NCBI GenBank assembly: GCA_020637055.1
Contig: JACJWR010000002.1
Coordinates: 1 to 64,000, forward strand
Source: Actinomycetota bacterium
Lineage (GTDB): Bacteria > Actinomycetota > Actinomycetes > S36-B12 > UBA10799
Direction: 5' to 3'
Length of the DNA stretch: 64,000 nt
Below, one piece after another: positions 25,553 through 34,820 of the stretch. The notes under the pieces are model-generated. The model was not told the origin of the DNA and did not search any database. It saw only the letters and a list, made by a program, of their open reading frames with translations. Positions within the stretch are counted from its first letter, which is position 1. Each line of letters starts with the position of its first letter. The position numbers were made by a program, and so were the translations under genes.

Positions 25553-28500
25553 TCAGTTGTAGTAGCCGCCGACATCGATGAGATAGTTGGTCGTCCCGTG
25601 CGCGAACGTGGTCATGGTGTCGGCCGAGACCGCTACCACCGAACCGTTAGCCAGTTTCATCCCGGGTTCGTACCAGTTGATGGTGGAGACGGGTGGTTCG
25701 GTGGAGGTGGGTCCCACCCGCAAGTGGCCTCGAGCGACGGTGTCCACCTCGGTGAGGTTGAACGCGACCGCACCCACGCCGTCCGGGACGACTGTCGGAT
25801 CGTCCTTGGGCTCCACGGACGTGGTGCGGGATTGGTTCGACAACGGGCCACTCCCGCCCTGGCCTGGCCTGGAATCGTATGCGCGAGCTGGGTCGATGGG
25901 AGTGAAGCGCAATCCATCCGGCGTCGCGGTGAAGTATCCGAGCACGTCGATGACAAATTCAGTGGGACCGCCACCGCCGAATACCTCGAGTGAATTGCTT
26001 GCGTCGAGAGCCGCTGTGGCCGAGTTGGCAACGTTCTGGCCGGTCGCGAACCAGTTGATCACGGAGGTGGCGGGATCGGACTGCCCCGGCAGTCCCACCG
26101 AAAGGTGGCCAGAGCCTTGGGTGTCCGCGACAGTGAGGGTGTAGGCCACCGCCGCAGTACCGGCAGGCGCGGAGTCAATGCGCACTTTGCGGGATTCGTT
26201 CCCCGCGATGGGGCCGCCGGACACACGGGAGTCGTACGCCCGCAACGGACTCACAGGTGAGAAGAACTCGCCGCTCGTAGTGTCAGCGAGGTAGTAGCCC
26301 ACCACGTCCACAATTAGGTTCGTGCTGTTTCCGACTCCGCCGCTGGCCATGACGTCCAACTTGCCGTCGCCCAGTTCGGAGACGTACGCATTGGCCCATC
26401 GCTGATCGCTGTCGAACCAGTTGAGCGTGGAGGTGCCGCTCAAATCTGCTCCCGCAGGACCCACCGCCACATGGCCCGAGCCGGTGGTGTCGATCAAGGT
26501 GGCGTTGTAGGCGACTGCCACGGCGTTCGCGGGGGCGTTGAGGTCGATGGTCACCGGCGTCGCCGGAGGGATTGGACCGCCGCCCCCTTGGCTCGGCCGG
26601 GAGTCGAACACCCGAGTGGTCGTCTCGAGGCCGTCGTACTTCGCCCCCCTCGGAATAACGGCCACTGGCGCGGATGCCGCACCCGGACCGGCGGCGTTGA
26701 CAGCCCGCAAACTGATCTGGGACTCGACCCCGTTGTAGAGGTTGGGCACCGTCACTGTTGAAGCGCTGGAACCGGTCGACATCCATGTGACGCCGTCGGT
26801 CGAGTACTCCACGTCGGTCACCGGAATGCCGCCGTCATAGCCGAACGTGAACGACACCTCAGCGGCGGAAAACATGGGTTTGGCACTCAGTTGGGTGGGT
26901 GCATCCGGGACGTCTGGAATCACCGGGTCCCCGCCAGCACCCCAGTACAGTTGATTGTTGTAGTTGGAAACCCGTACCTGAGCGCCGCCGGGATAGTCGA
27001 GGTTCCTGGGATCGGCGCTGAACGTCGCCGTGCGGCCGCTGGTAGCGATGGGACTCAATTGCTCGAAGGTGCCAGGGTCCTGGTAGAAGAAGCGCGAACC
27101 CTGGGAGTCGAGGATGCGCGGACAGATCCGCCAGGTGTCGTATGGGCCAGCTGCGGCGATCTCAGTCTCAGCCGCCGAGGCCGACATGGAACTGGATTGC
27201 TTCGGGGCGGGAACCCCGATGTCTTGCACCAGGAAGTCGTACTTGTTCAACGACGGTTGGGCCGCGTAGTCGAAGTTGGTGCCCACCATCACCGTCATAC
27301 CGCGGGCCACGCTGTTCGCGTCTTTGCCGGAGCCACCCACGAAACTGGGCACGTAGACGTCCCGCGCGCCGGTGTTGGTGAACGACGGCGAGTCAAACCC
27401 GAACTGCGGCAGTGGCGCGTACCAGTTGTCTGCTGCCGGCGAAACCGCCATCCACACCAGACCCGCAAACGGACTGTTTCGCAGGTCCGGGAACTGGTCG
27501 GGCTTCGGTTGGATCACCCGGTGCGCGTAGAGCCCGTCCACGAAACTGCCGTAGACACCCTGGTTGACGTACCCATAGGCGTAGCTCACCGGAAAGCCAG
27601 CATCGCCCTGCAGCACTGTCACGTTGTGGTAGGCGCCCTGCGGGCTCCGAACCTTCACGGAATCATCGTTGACGTGCAGGTAGACCTTGTCGAAGTAGGT
27701 GCCCCATCCCTCGGTCTCGGGGCCATCGGACTGGCCCACCCAACTGCCCAACTGTTTGTAGTCGTACAGCTTCACCGGCGACTGCTCGAAGCGCTGCAAC
27801 ATCACCAACTGGTTGAAGTCGAAGGCGTCGTCGTAGGCCTGCTGAAGTGTCACCATCGGGTTGCCCAGGTCGTTGAGTTCAATCGAACTCTGCTCCATCT
27901 GCGGCGACCACGCCACAGTCACCCCTGAGACGTCGATGGCGGCGCTGCCGGCCGCGGGCACGTTGGCGGTGCTGTAGCGCAACATCTCCCCGGCGACCCG
28001 GTAGAAGCCCTGGTCGAAGTCACTGATGTTGCCCGTGCCGTAGTAGGGCCCCTGGATCAGGTTCCACCCGTTGATCCGACCCGTGCCGGTGACGATGAGC
28101 GGGCGGACGCTCGGCTGGGTGAAGATGCCCTTGGCCGTGGCGTTGGGGGTGGCTGTGTAGTTGCCAGCGTTCCACTGGTCGACCAGGGCCTGCATCTGCG
28201 CTCGGGAGGTGGAGTGCGAGTCCTCGGTGTCGTACACGATGTACGACGACGAGAGGTTGGTCACCCTGGTTGGGCCGGCCGTCGAAGGGCGCTCGGGAAG
28301 GAAGTCGTCGTCGATGTCGAGCACGAGTGGCGACGTGCCGTTGCCAGCGGCGCCGAATAGGCCGCCGACGTACAGCGCGTAGAAGTAGGGGCCACCTGCG
28401 GTCTGAACTTCGCCGACCTCCCAACGAGTGCTCAGGTTGTTGATGGATCCATCCGAAACCCGATACACCTCCGCATTGGGAGGCAACGGGGTTTGGCTCG

Positions 28501-29188
28501 GTGCAGAGCCCCAGTAGCCGTCCCGCGGTCCCGTGAATACCGCAACTGAGCGGTTTCCGAAACTGTGGGTGTCAACTGCGGACTCCGGGTCTATCGGCTG
28601 CAGCGTGAGTTGCTGCACGCCCACATTCGGACCGGACTCCACGAGTAGTGGGAAGTCGATGCCGTTGAGGGTCAGTGCGAAAGTGTCCGGTCCGTTGCGA
28701 ACCAACGGCCGCGAAGCCCCGCCCAGGCTCACCCAGAGTTCGTCAGGCAGTGGGTACGTCGCCGGATCGGTCACCCCGACCGTGAGGGTCGCCCCATCCA
28801 ACGACGTCGTGGCCCCAACATCGAAGTAGTGGCTCTCCAGGTAGTTGAACTCCACGCCTTCGGGGGTGTACCAGTTGTAGGAGGAGTCATAGGTGCCGTC
28901 GCCGTTGTAGCCGCCCTGCAGTTTCAGCGTCCCGCCTGACTGCTGGAAGAGGATCCAGGGGGCGGTGTAGGAGTCTTGTCGGTAGTTCGTGGCGCCAGTA
29001 CCACCGGGGAGCGTGAGTGCCACGGTGTAGTCGACGGCATCATTGTTGGGTCCGGCGGTCGATGGCGACTGCTCGGCCTCCAGGGCCCTGGCAACGGCGG
29101 AATTGCCGGTCGCGACGAGCGTCCATATCAGTAGAAGTGGTAGTACGAACACGATGAAGGTTCGCCAACTTCGCATCTGGGTTGCCAC
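25553..29188 (-). CDS. Large secreted protein with Fn3 and three C-terminal repeats
   Basis: This 1211-residue exported protein has a signal peptide or anchor in the first 35 residues (FIVFVLPLLLIWTLVATG). It continues with a 700-residue N-terminal region I do not recognise, rich in aromatic and Asn/Gly residues (YFYALYVGGLFG, LDIDDDFLPERP). A fibronectin type III-like domain lies near residues 770-850. Three repeats of about 120 residues fill the C-terminus; each has YDSR or FDSR, a DT-GSGH motif, S-x-x-NWF and a closing IDVxGYY. These end modules occur in actinobacterial surface proteins and probably bind the envelope or polysaccharide. The start is a GTG behind GAGGAG. The polysaccharide-related role is inference. 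Confidence 0.75.
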   Translation of the reverse strand: MATQMRSWRTFIVFVLPLLLIWTLVATGNSAVARALEAEQSPSTAGPNNDAVDYTVALTLPGGTGATNYRQDSYTAPWILFQQSGGTLKLQGGYNGDGTYDSSYNWYTPEGVEFNYLESHYFDVGATTSLDGATLTVGVTDPATYPLPDELWVSLGGASRPLVRNGPDTFALTLNGIDFPLLVESGPNVGVQQLTLQPIDPESAVDTHSFGNRSVAVFTGPRDGYWGSAPSQTPLPPNAEVYRVSDGSINNLSTRWEVGEVQTAGGPYFYALYVGGLFGAAGNGTSPLVLDIDDDFLPERPSTAGPTRVTNLSSSYIVYDTEDSHSTSRAQMQALVDQWNAGNYTATPNATAKGIFTQPSVRPLIVTGTGRINGWNLIQGPYYGTGNISDFDQGFYRVAGEMLRYSTANVPAAGSAAIDVSGVTVAWSPQMEQSSIELNDLGNPMVTLQQAYDDAFDFNQLVMLQRFEQSPVKLYDYKQLGSWVGQSDGPETEGWGTYFDKVYLHVNDDSVKVRSPQGAYHNVTVLQGDAGFPVSYAYGYVNQGVYGSFVDGLYAHRVIQPKPDQFPDLRNSPFAGLVWMAVSPAADNWYAPLPQFGFDSPSFTNTGARDVYVPSFVGGSGKDANSVARGMTVMVGTNFDYAAQPSLNKYDFLVQDIGVPAPKQSSSMSASAAETEIAAAGPYDTWRICPRILDSQGSRFFYQDPGTFEQLSPIATSGRTATFSADPRNLDYPGGAQVRVSNYNNQLYWGAGGDPVIPDVPDAPTQLSAKPMFSAAEVSFTFGYDGGIPVTDVEYSTDGVTWMSTGSSASTVTVPNLYNGVESQISLRAVNAAGPGAASAPVAVIPRGAKYDGLETTTRVFDSRPSQGGGGPIPPATPVTIDLNAPANAVAVAYNATLIDTTGSGHVAVGPAGADLSGTSTLNWFDSDQRWANAYVSELGDGKLDVMASGGVGNSTNLIVDVVGYYLADTTSGEFFSPVSPLRAYDSRVSGGPIAGNESRKVRIDSAPAGTAAVAYTLTVADTQGSGHLSVGLPGQSDPATSVINWFATGQNVANSATAALDASNSLEVFGGGGPTEFVIDVLGYFTATPDGLRFTPIDPARAYDSRPGQGGSGPLSNQSRTTSVEPKDDPTVVPDGVGAVAFNLTEVDTVARGHLRVGPTSTEPPVSTINWYEPGMKLANGSVVAVSADTMTTFAHGTTNYLIDVGGYYN

Positions 29189-29549
29189 GGGAACTCCTCG
29201 GCGTTGGCGATATCACCGGCGACAGCAGCCGCCCTTGTCAACGTAGCGGGCGGTATTGGCAGGCGGCAAGACTCGACCTAGCGTTCGTGAAGTGCGGTAT
29301 CCGGATGCGTTCGGAGCGCAGGTACGCCGCCTGCGACTGACCAAAGCCATCAACAGCACAGCGCACGTCTGGAACAGCAACCGCTTGGTCACCGGTCGAG
29401 CCAACCGGCGCCGTTCTGCCGGGACCTCACTGACGAACTCAATAGAGGGCAAGGAAGATGACGAAGATAGGCCCAAAACGGGGTTGCCGGATGCTCCTCG
29501 CCGGGGCGACGGGTTCGCCTGCTGTTCCGCGCGGCCCCACAATGGGGCC
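29189..29549. other. Divergent intergenic region, no gene seen
   Basis: This 361-bp stretch separates the large secreted protein gene from tspO. It must carry both promoters. The open frame from 29256 that leads into tspO lacks a ribosome site and protein-like composition. No hairpin or repeat stands out. Confidence 0.5.
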
Positions 29550-30020
29550 ATGGAGGTCTGGCGTGGATTCGCCGCGGTCTCGGCCGTTGTGCTGGTGGTT
29601 GGCTACGCGATTGGTGCTGGCGTGTGGGTCGCGAGCGGGCGGGAGTTCTACGAGGCGTTGAGCCGGCCGCCCTGGCAACCCCCGGACGTCGTGTTCGGGT
29701 TGATCTGGCCCTACAACTTCGTCGTGCTCGCGGTGGCCGGGGTCCTGGTCGCGCTTGCGGGCAATGCCTCGGTGGTCGTGTGGTGGCTCTCGCTGACCGC
29801 CCTGAGCATCGTGGCCGCCCTCGGATGGGCCTGGCTGTTCTACGTCGGGCAAGCGCTGTGGCCGGCGGCGGTGGCGCTGGCGATCGCGACGGTGTTGACG
29901 ATTCCGGTGGTGATTCTCACCTGGCGGACAGCCTGGATCCCGGGAATCCTCCTTGTGCCATACGTCCTATGGCTCGCCACGGCGACGTCGCTGGCGGTGG
30001 GCTACGCGCTGCGCAACTGA
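29550..30020 (+). CDS. TspO/MBR family membrane protein
   Basis: The 156-residue protein has the five-helix layout of TspO/translocator proteins. Diagnostic positions are PPWQPPDVVFGLIWPYNF after the first helix and GWAWLFYVGQALWPAAVAL in the third to fourth helices. TspO proteins bind porphyrins and other tetrapyrroles and act in stress responses. The ATG at 29550 gives the usual length; CACAAT lies 6 bases upstream, a near match to the leaderless promoters of this genome. The cobalamin genes at the far end of the window are too distant to imply a link. Confidence 0.75.
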   Translation: MEVWRGFAAVSAVVLVVGYAIGAGVWVASGREFYEALSRPPWQPPDVVFGLIWPYNFVVLAVAGVLVALAGNASVVVWWLSLTALSIVAALGWAWLFYVGQALWPAAVALAIATVLTIPVVILTWRTAWIPGILLVPYVLWLATATSLAVGYALRN

Positions 30021-30178
30021 ATTCCGGCCGATGGCGCCCTGCGGGGGTCGGTCGGCTGAGCCTGGCGACCCGACCACTCCCAAAGTGTCGGAGGGCGCGA
30101 GCACTATGGGCCGTGAGGGTTCACGCGGGGTGCGGTCGAGTCGGTCGCAGTTGCGAATCGGAGGGGAGGGGCAGTGCC

Positions 30179-31354
30179 ATGATGGAGGTCTTGTACGTCA
30201 CCGACTACGACGATGCACTGCAGTGGGCCGCTGACAAGTTGGGTATCGGGCGCGGCGTTGGCCCGGCCGAGGAGCGGACGGCGCTGCGGTTGCTGGCCCC
30301 CGTCGTTTACTACTTGTCCGAGCAGCGGGGTGAGGCTTTCGGATTCGAGGTGGCTGCGTGGTGTCGTCAGATCGTCGAGGACCACGCAGCCCTGGAATCG
30401 TTCGGAGACTTCGAGTTCGGTCGGCTCGGCACGGCGCTCGCCGAAGTGCTGTTGCAGGACACCGATGAGGATGAGCGGGCACAACGACACCTGCGGCGCG
30501 CCCTCAACGGCCCGACTGCGGCCGCATTGCGTCTGATCCAGCTGGCCTTCGGCCTCTCCGGGAAGCCGGGGGTGGTGCGTTCGCGCCGCGTCGCCCGGTC
30601 GGCAGCGAACGGGCCGTCGAATCCGACGCCGGTCGCGGGTGCCGCATCGGTCGATAGCCTGCTCGGCCAGTTGGAGGCGTTGACCGGTCTGGTGCAGGCA
30701 AAGCGCGTGATCCGGCAGCAGGTGGATTCGGTGCTGATCGCTGCACAGCGGCAGCGCCTCGGTCTGCTCGCCGATCGGCGCCCGGCCCACATGATGTTCG
30801 TGGGCAATCCCGGAACCGGCAAAACCACTGTGGCCCGGTTGGTGGCGGAGATCTACCGCGCGGCCGGGGTGTTGACCGGTGGCCACTTGGTGGAGGTGGA
30901 TCGGTCGTCGCTGGTCGGCGAATACCAGGGCCACACGGCGGCCAAAACCGCGAAGGCGCTGGAGTCGGCGCGCGGGGGCGTGTTGCTCGTGGACGAGGCC
31001 TATGCCTTGGTGCAGAGCAGTCACGACTCCTTCGGCCTGGAGGCCTTGGCGACGCTGGTGAAGGGGATGGAGGATGCCGGTGACGAGTTGGTGGTGATCC
31101 TCACCGGCTACCCGAGAGAGATGGCCGCCCTGCTGCGCGGAAATGCCGGCCTCGCCTCACGAATCACGGTGGAGGTGCCGTTCGACGACTACAGCTCCGA
31201 CGAGTTGTGGCGCATCACCGGCCACATGTGCTCTGAACGCGACTACCAACTGGCCGAGGATGCCGAGACGTATGTCCGCGCCCACTTCGAGCAGACGCGG
31301 CGAGAACCGGGATTCGGCAATGCCCGGAGCGTGCGCAAGGCGGCCGCGAAGTGA
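30179..31354 (+). CDS. CbbX/SpoVK-like AAA ATPase
   Basis: The 391-residue protein has an N-terminal helical domain (about residues 1-140) and a AAA core of the CbbX/EccA type. The core has GNPGTGKTT (G209 on), an EYQGHTAAKT pore-loop region, LLVDEAYAL with D272 (Walker B), and VILTGYPREM near the arginine finger. Such ATPases remodel RuBisCO (CbbX) or act in type VII secretion (EccA). Neither RuBisCO nor ESX genes are in the window, so the client is unknown. GGAGGGGA lies before the ATG at 30179; a longer frame upstream is the shadow of tspO. Confidence 0.8.
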   Translation: MMEVLYVTDYDDALQWAADKLGIGRGVGPAEERTALRLLAPVVYYLSEQRGEAFGFEVAAWCRQIVEDHAALESFGDFEFGRLGTALAEVLLQDTDEDERAQRHLRRALNGPTAAALRLIQLAFGLSGKPGVVRSRRVARSAANGPSNPTPVAGAASVDSLLGQLEALTGLVQAKRVIRQQVDSVLIAAQRQRLGLLADRRPAHMMFVGNPGTGKTTVARLVAEIYRAAGVLTGGHLVEVDRSSLVGEYQGHTAAKTAKALESARGGVLLVDEAYALVQSSHDSFGLEALATLVKGMEDAGDELVVILTGYPREMAALLRGNAGLASRITVEVPFDDYSSDELWRITGHMCSERDYQLAEDAETYVRAHFEQTRREPGFGNARSVRKAAAK

Positions 31355-31393
31355 TTCGGCACCGGCACCGCAGACGGGCTCCTGCGGCGGGAC

Positions 31394-32644
31394 TCAGGTG
31401 TAACTCACCGAGGCTGGTCGGCCTAGGAATTCGCCGAAGCGATCGAAGGCCTTCGCGAGGCGTCGTTGAGCGGCAGCGCTCGGCCTCCAGTCAGAGAGTG
31501 TGTGGACCTCGACGTCGATGCGCTTGGCCCGCACCTTGCGCGTCCAGGTCGCGGCCACCCGACCCCCGACGACGATCGTGTTGCGGAACACCCCGTTGCC
31601 GCCGGGGATCACCGCCGCCATCGTTTCTGCGTCCGCGGCGAGGGTGCGGTCTTTGTATCCGAGCAGGAACTCGTCGAAGCCGGGGAGCACCAGTGGCGGA
31701 GCGGCACGTCGGACCCCCTGCTGCCACCCGGGCACGTCGAGCGCAGTCGTGGGGCACAACATTTCGCGATCGCCGACCGACACAGATGTGAGCTCGGAAC
31801 CCAGGGCTGCGACGGCGGCTTTCGTATCGGATGCTGTGAGCCCCGTCCAGCCAGTGAAGTCAGCTGCGGGTGCGGGCCCGTGGCTGCGGAAGAATCGTTC
31901 GGCGAGTGTGCGCAACGCCTCGTCGCGGGTGAGGTCACGTTGCGGGGGAAGCCAGTCGGCGGCCAATGCGAACGTCTGCTCCTTGCCACGTTGCGGGCCG
32001 ATCACGGCGACCCCGGTCTGGCAGGCGTACCAGAGGTAGTGGTAGCCACGCTGCCCGCTCGCGTCGATACCCCGCTGTTGCAGGGACGCGAGGATTTGCG
32101 CCCGCGTCAGTGGGTTCGCGGTGCCGTTGCGGGCTCGTGCGGATCCGTCGGGTTCCGGATCCTCGGATGACACGTGGCCCGGATCCGACAAGATGTCGCC
32201 GATGGCCTCGGCGGCGGCGAGCACGGTCACTCGATCGGTGTCGAGGATCGACCAGCGCCGATCCAGGCCGCGGAGCATCCGGATGCCGGTCAGTTGCAGC
32301 ATCCACGTGACGTCGGCGGGCGGAACGAAGTGGATCGTGCCGCGCATGGGCCAGGTGCGGACGATCTGCCGTTCTGCGGTGGCCCGCTCGATGTCGGCGT
32401 CGGTGGAGCCGGGCAGGCGAACGCCGAACGACCAGTGCCCCGACGCCACGTCCTGGGCCTGCATAGCGCCGAACCACTCAACGACGCCCGCCGGAGTGAG
32501 GTGCGCTTGGTGCGATTCGGGGGTGCCGGCGGCGGGCGCGTCGTCGGTGCTGGACGAGCGGGCGACGGGGGTGGCGAGCAGCAGGGAGCGAAGCCGTAGC
32601 GCGCGGGCCTGATCGTCGCTGAGCATCGTAGTCACGACTGCCAT
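31394..32644 (-). CDS. AlkZ-like winged-helix DNA glycosylase family protein
   Basis: The 416-residue protein belongs to the HTH_42/AlkZ family, built of tandem winged helices. The catalytic QxQ motif is visible as QAQ (Q62, Q64) in WFGAMQAQD, followed by SFGVRLPGSTDADIERA and the TWPMRGTIHFV block typical of the family. Members excise crosslinked or alkylated bases, and some protect antibiotic producers from their own genotoxins. The region after residue 335 (FLLGYKDRTLAAD, VVGGRVAATWTR) matches the C-terminal barrel. The ATG at 32644 is used; an ATG six codons in is possible. The gene is divergent to an AarF-type kinase gene. Confidence 0.8.
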   Translation of the reverse strand: MAVVTTMLSDDQARALRLRSLLLATPVARSSSTDDAPAAGTPESHQAHLTPAGVVEWFGAMQAQDVASGHWSFGVRLPGSTDADIERATAERQIVRTWPMRGTIHFVPPADVTWMLQLTGIRMLRGLDRRWSILDTDRVTVLAAAEAIGDILSDPGHVSSEDPEPDGSARARNGTANPLTRAQILASLQQRGIDASGQRGYHYLWYACQTGVAVIGPQRGKEQTFALAADWLPPQRDLTRDEALRTLAERFFRSHGPAPAADFTGWTGLTASDTKAAVAALGSELTSVSVGDREMLCPTTALDVPGWQQGVRRAAPPLVLPGFDEFLLGYKDRTLAADAETMAAVIPGGNGVFRNTIVVGGRVAATWTRKVRAKRIDVEVHTLSDWRPSAAAQRRLAKAFDRFGEFLGRPASVSYT

Positions 32645-32672
32645 GGTGCCCGGTTTCGCTAGGCCCGGACAA

Positions 32673-32717
32673 CGAGTGTGGTTTCAGCCCCGGAAATCGG
32701 CCTCGAAACCACACTCG
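32673..32717. repeat. 13-bp perfect inverted repeat in divergent promoter region
   Basis: CGAGTGTGGTTTC at 32673-32685 is exactly complementary to GAAACCACACTCG at 32705-32717, with a 19-base spacer. It lies between two divergent starts (32644 and 32790), so it is not a terminator of either gene. It could be an operator for a dimeric regulator or a dispersed palindrome. Confidence 0.8.
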
Positions 32718-32777
32718 ATGAGGGCCGTCCCCAGGGCGCATCGCGGGAACTTCGCCGCCTCGGCGGCCAGGAGTGGA

Positions 32778-32789
32778 TAGGGTCGCTCC
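32778..32789 (+). promoter_or_regulatory. Leaderless-type -10 box of aarF-like gene
   Basis: TAGGGT at 32778-32783 is followed by 6 bases and the ATG at 32790, matching the TANNNT-N6-start geometry of leaderless actinobacterial transcripts. No good Shine-Dalgarno sequence is present. Confidence 0.55.
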
Positions 32790-34475
32790 ATGGTGCCCAG
32801 ACGCCTGATGAAGGATCCGGAGGTTGTGCTGTTCGCGCAGCGCGCCCGAGTTGAGCACATCGTCGGGGTGCTCATCCGGTACGGGGTGGCCGACATGACC
32901 GGAGATGCGGATGAGCACCGCTGGCTGGCGAAACTCGCCGGCCACGCCAAGCCCGATCCGAGACTGCTGGCGATGAGCCGTGGCGAGCGGCTCTGCGCCG
33001 CGGCGCAGGAGTTGGGCACCGTGTTCGTCAAGATCGGACAGATCCTCAGCACCCGGGCCGACCTCGTCGGGGCCGACACGGCGCACGCACTGCAGGCGTT
33101 GCAGGCCGACGACCCCGCGGACACCCCAGACCAGATCGCCGCAACGGTGGCTGGCACCCTCAACGTCGCAGTCGATGACGCCTTCAGCGCCTTCGGCTCG
33201 TTCGACACCACTCCGATCGCCTCGGCCTCCATCGGTCAGGTGTGCCGGGCGACCACGGCCGAGGGTCGGGATGTGGTGGTCAAGGTTCGCCATGCCGGCA
33301 TCGTCGACCAGGTCGATTCCGACGTGCAGATCCTGCAGGCGCTCGCCGATGTGGCCGAAAAGGAAAGTGCCAGAGCTCGCGAGCTTGGCGTCTCGCGAAT
33401 CGTGTCGGAGTTGGTGGAGAGCCTTCAGCAGGAGCTGGACTTCCACCACGAACTGCTCAACCTCCAGGTGATCGCCGCCAACTTCGCGGGGTCGACCGAA
33501 TACGCGTTCCCCGAGGCGCTGCCGGATCTTTCCGGTGAGGCCGTGCTCACCGAGACCGCCTTGGAGGGCACCCGGCTATCGGACGTGATCGGAGACCTCG
33601 GGGCTCGGCGGGACACGGTGATCCGCCAACTCGCAGCGCTCTACTTCAAGATGATCTTCGAGGACGGACTGTTCCACGCCGATCCCCACCCGGGGAACCT
33701 GCTGCTGCTCCCCGAAGGTCGACTCGGGGTGCTGGACTTCGGCAAGTGTGGGCGCCTGCTGGACGACGTCCGCGAGGCTTTCGTCGACTTCCTGGCCGCG
33801 GTGTTCGGTGACGATCTCGAGGAGGTGACCCGCTGTTTGCTCGTGGTCGCGCCGGGTCCCGCGACGCTCGATACCGACCTGCTCTCCCGTGAGCTGGCGG
33901 TGTGGAAGGACCGGTTCTTCCCGAGCTCGGGTGTCGAGCGCGACAACGCCGATCTCGGGGCCGCAGTGTCCGCGCTGCTCGACATGGCGAACCGCTACAG
34001 TCTGCGGCTGCCGAACGACGTCGCCATGATGCTGATGGTGGTCGTGGAGTTGCAGGGGATCCTGGAGGAGACCGGCACATCGCTGCGACTGTCGCAACTG
34101 TTGCTGCCGTTCGCCGCGCGACTGCGCAGCGAACGTCTGTCGCCTCGACGGCTGTGGCGCAGTGCCACCCGGAGAGCGCACCGATGGGAGCACCTGCTTG
34201 ATGTGCTGCCGGGGGATCTCGCGCGAATCGTGGAGGCCGGCAGCCGTAGCGAGTTGAAGGTTCCTCTGGCGGTGGAGGGGCTCGACCGGCCGATCAACCG
34301 CATGGCCTACGCGCTGGTGACCGCGGCGACCATCCAAGGTGCCACCTCGCTGCTCGCCCGGGGCACGGCCCCGACATACCGGGAGGTGTCGGTTCCCGGC
34401 CTGGTCGGCACCGGAGTCTCGGCCTATCTCGCAGTGCACATCCTGCGGAGCATCCGGCGCTCCGGGGGTGTGTGA
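32790..34475 (+). CDS. AarF/UbiB (ABC1) family atypical kinase
   Basis: The 561-residue protein is an ABC1-family protein-kinase-like ATPase, membrane-associated in most bacteria and linked to isoprenoid-quinone metabolism. It shows the family-specific KxGQ motif (VFVKIGQILSTRAD), an alanine-rich nucleotide loop (IASASIGQVCRA), a catalytic-lysine region (VVVKVRH), ELDFHHELLN, the HADPHPGNLL catalytic loop and the LDFGKCGRL metal-binding motif. The C-terminus has hydrophobic helices. The start is set by a TAGGGT box 6 bases upstream. In a menaquinone-making actinobacterium a role around menaquinone is plausible but not shown by neighbours. Confidence 0.88.
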   Translation: MVPRRLMKDPEVVLFAQRARVEHIVGVLIRYGVADMTGDADEHRWLAKLAGHAKPDPRLLAMSRGERLCAAAQELGTVFVKIGQILSTRADLVGADTAHALQALQADDPADTPDQIAATVAGTLNVAVDDAFSAFGSFDTTPIASASIGQVCRATTAEGRDVVVKVRHAGIVDQVDSDVQILQALADVAEKESARARELGVSRIVSELVESLQQELDFHHELLNLQVIAANFAGSTEYAFPEALPDLSGEAVLTETALEGTRLSDVIGDLGARRDTVIRQLAALYFKMIFEDGLFHADPHPGNLLLLPEGRLGVLDFGKCGRLLDDVREAFVDFLAAVFGDDLEEVTRCLLVVAPGPATLDTDLLSRELAVWKDRFFPSSGVERDNADLGAAVSALLDMANRYSLRLPNDVAMMLMVVVELQGILEETGTSLRLSQLLLPFAARLRSERLSPRRLWRSATRRAHRWEHLLDVLPGDLARIVEAGSRSELKVPLAVEGLDRPINRMAYALVTAATIQGATSLLARGTAPTYREVSVPGLVGTGVSAYLAVHILRSIRRSGGV

Positions 34476-34820
34476 CTCGGAGTGGTTCCGTGGCCGTCAA
34501 CAGCGTGATTCGTTGCACGTTTCCGGGCTCCCCGAGGCCGGGTTGAAGGCAACCGCGACTTTGAGTGGCAGTTTGGCGCCCCGACAGACCCCTGAATGTG
34601 CCACTCAAACTCGCTGTTCCGGGTTCGGGTGATTCCGGCGGCGTCGAAAGGTGCAACAAAACCCGCGGTTGGGCGAGCAGCGGTTCGAAGCGACCACATC
34701 CCCCCGTCTTGTCGCCGGAGTTCGCAGGCATCGGTGGCGGCTCGGTTCGTCGGCTGGTTGAGCCGTCCGTTCGTCCACCACACTGATGTCGTTCGATTCC
34801 TTCGACGTGGGAGCAGCCCG
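34476..34820. other. Intergenic region with hairpin only
   Basis: This 345-bp region between the aarF-like gene and the lysine-decarboxylase-fold gene holds one clear 11-bp inverted repeat (34560-34609) but no credible gene. The open frame from 34596 is an upstream extension of the next gene without a ribosome site. Confidence 0.5.
34560..34609. terminator. Inverted repeat, possible terminator of aarF-like gene
   Basis: TTTGAGTGGCA at 34560-34570 pairs perfectly with TGCCACTCAAA at 34599-34609 across a 28-base loop. It lies 85 bases past the aarF stop. There is no T-tract, so a Rho-independent terminator is uncertain. Confidence 0.45.

Noticed and set aside
30179..31354. RuBisCO activase role for the CbbX-like ATPase
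   Set aside because: No RuBisCO or Calvin-cycle genes are in the window; the family has several other client systems.
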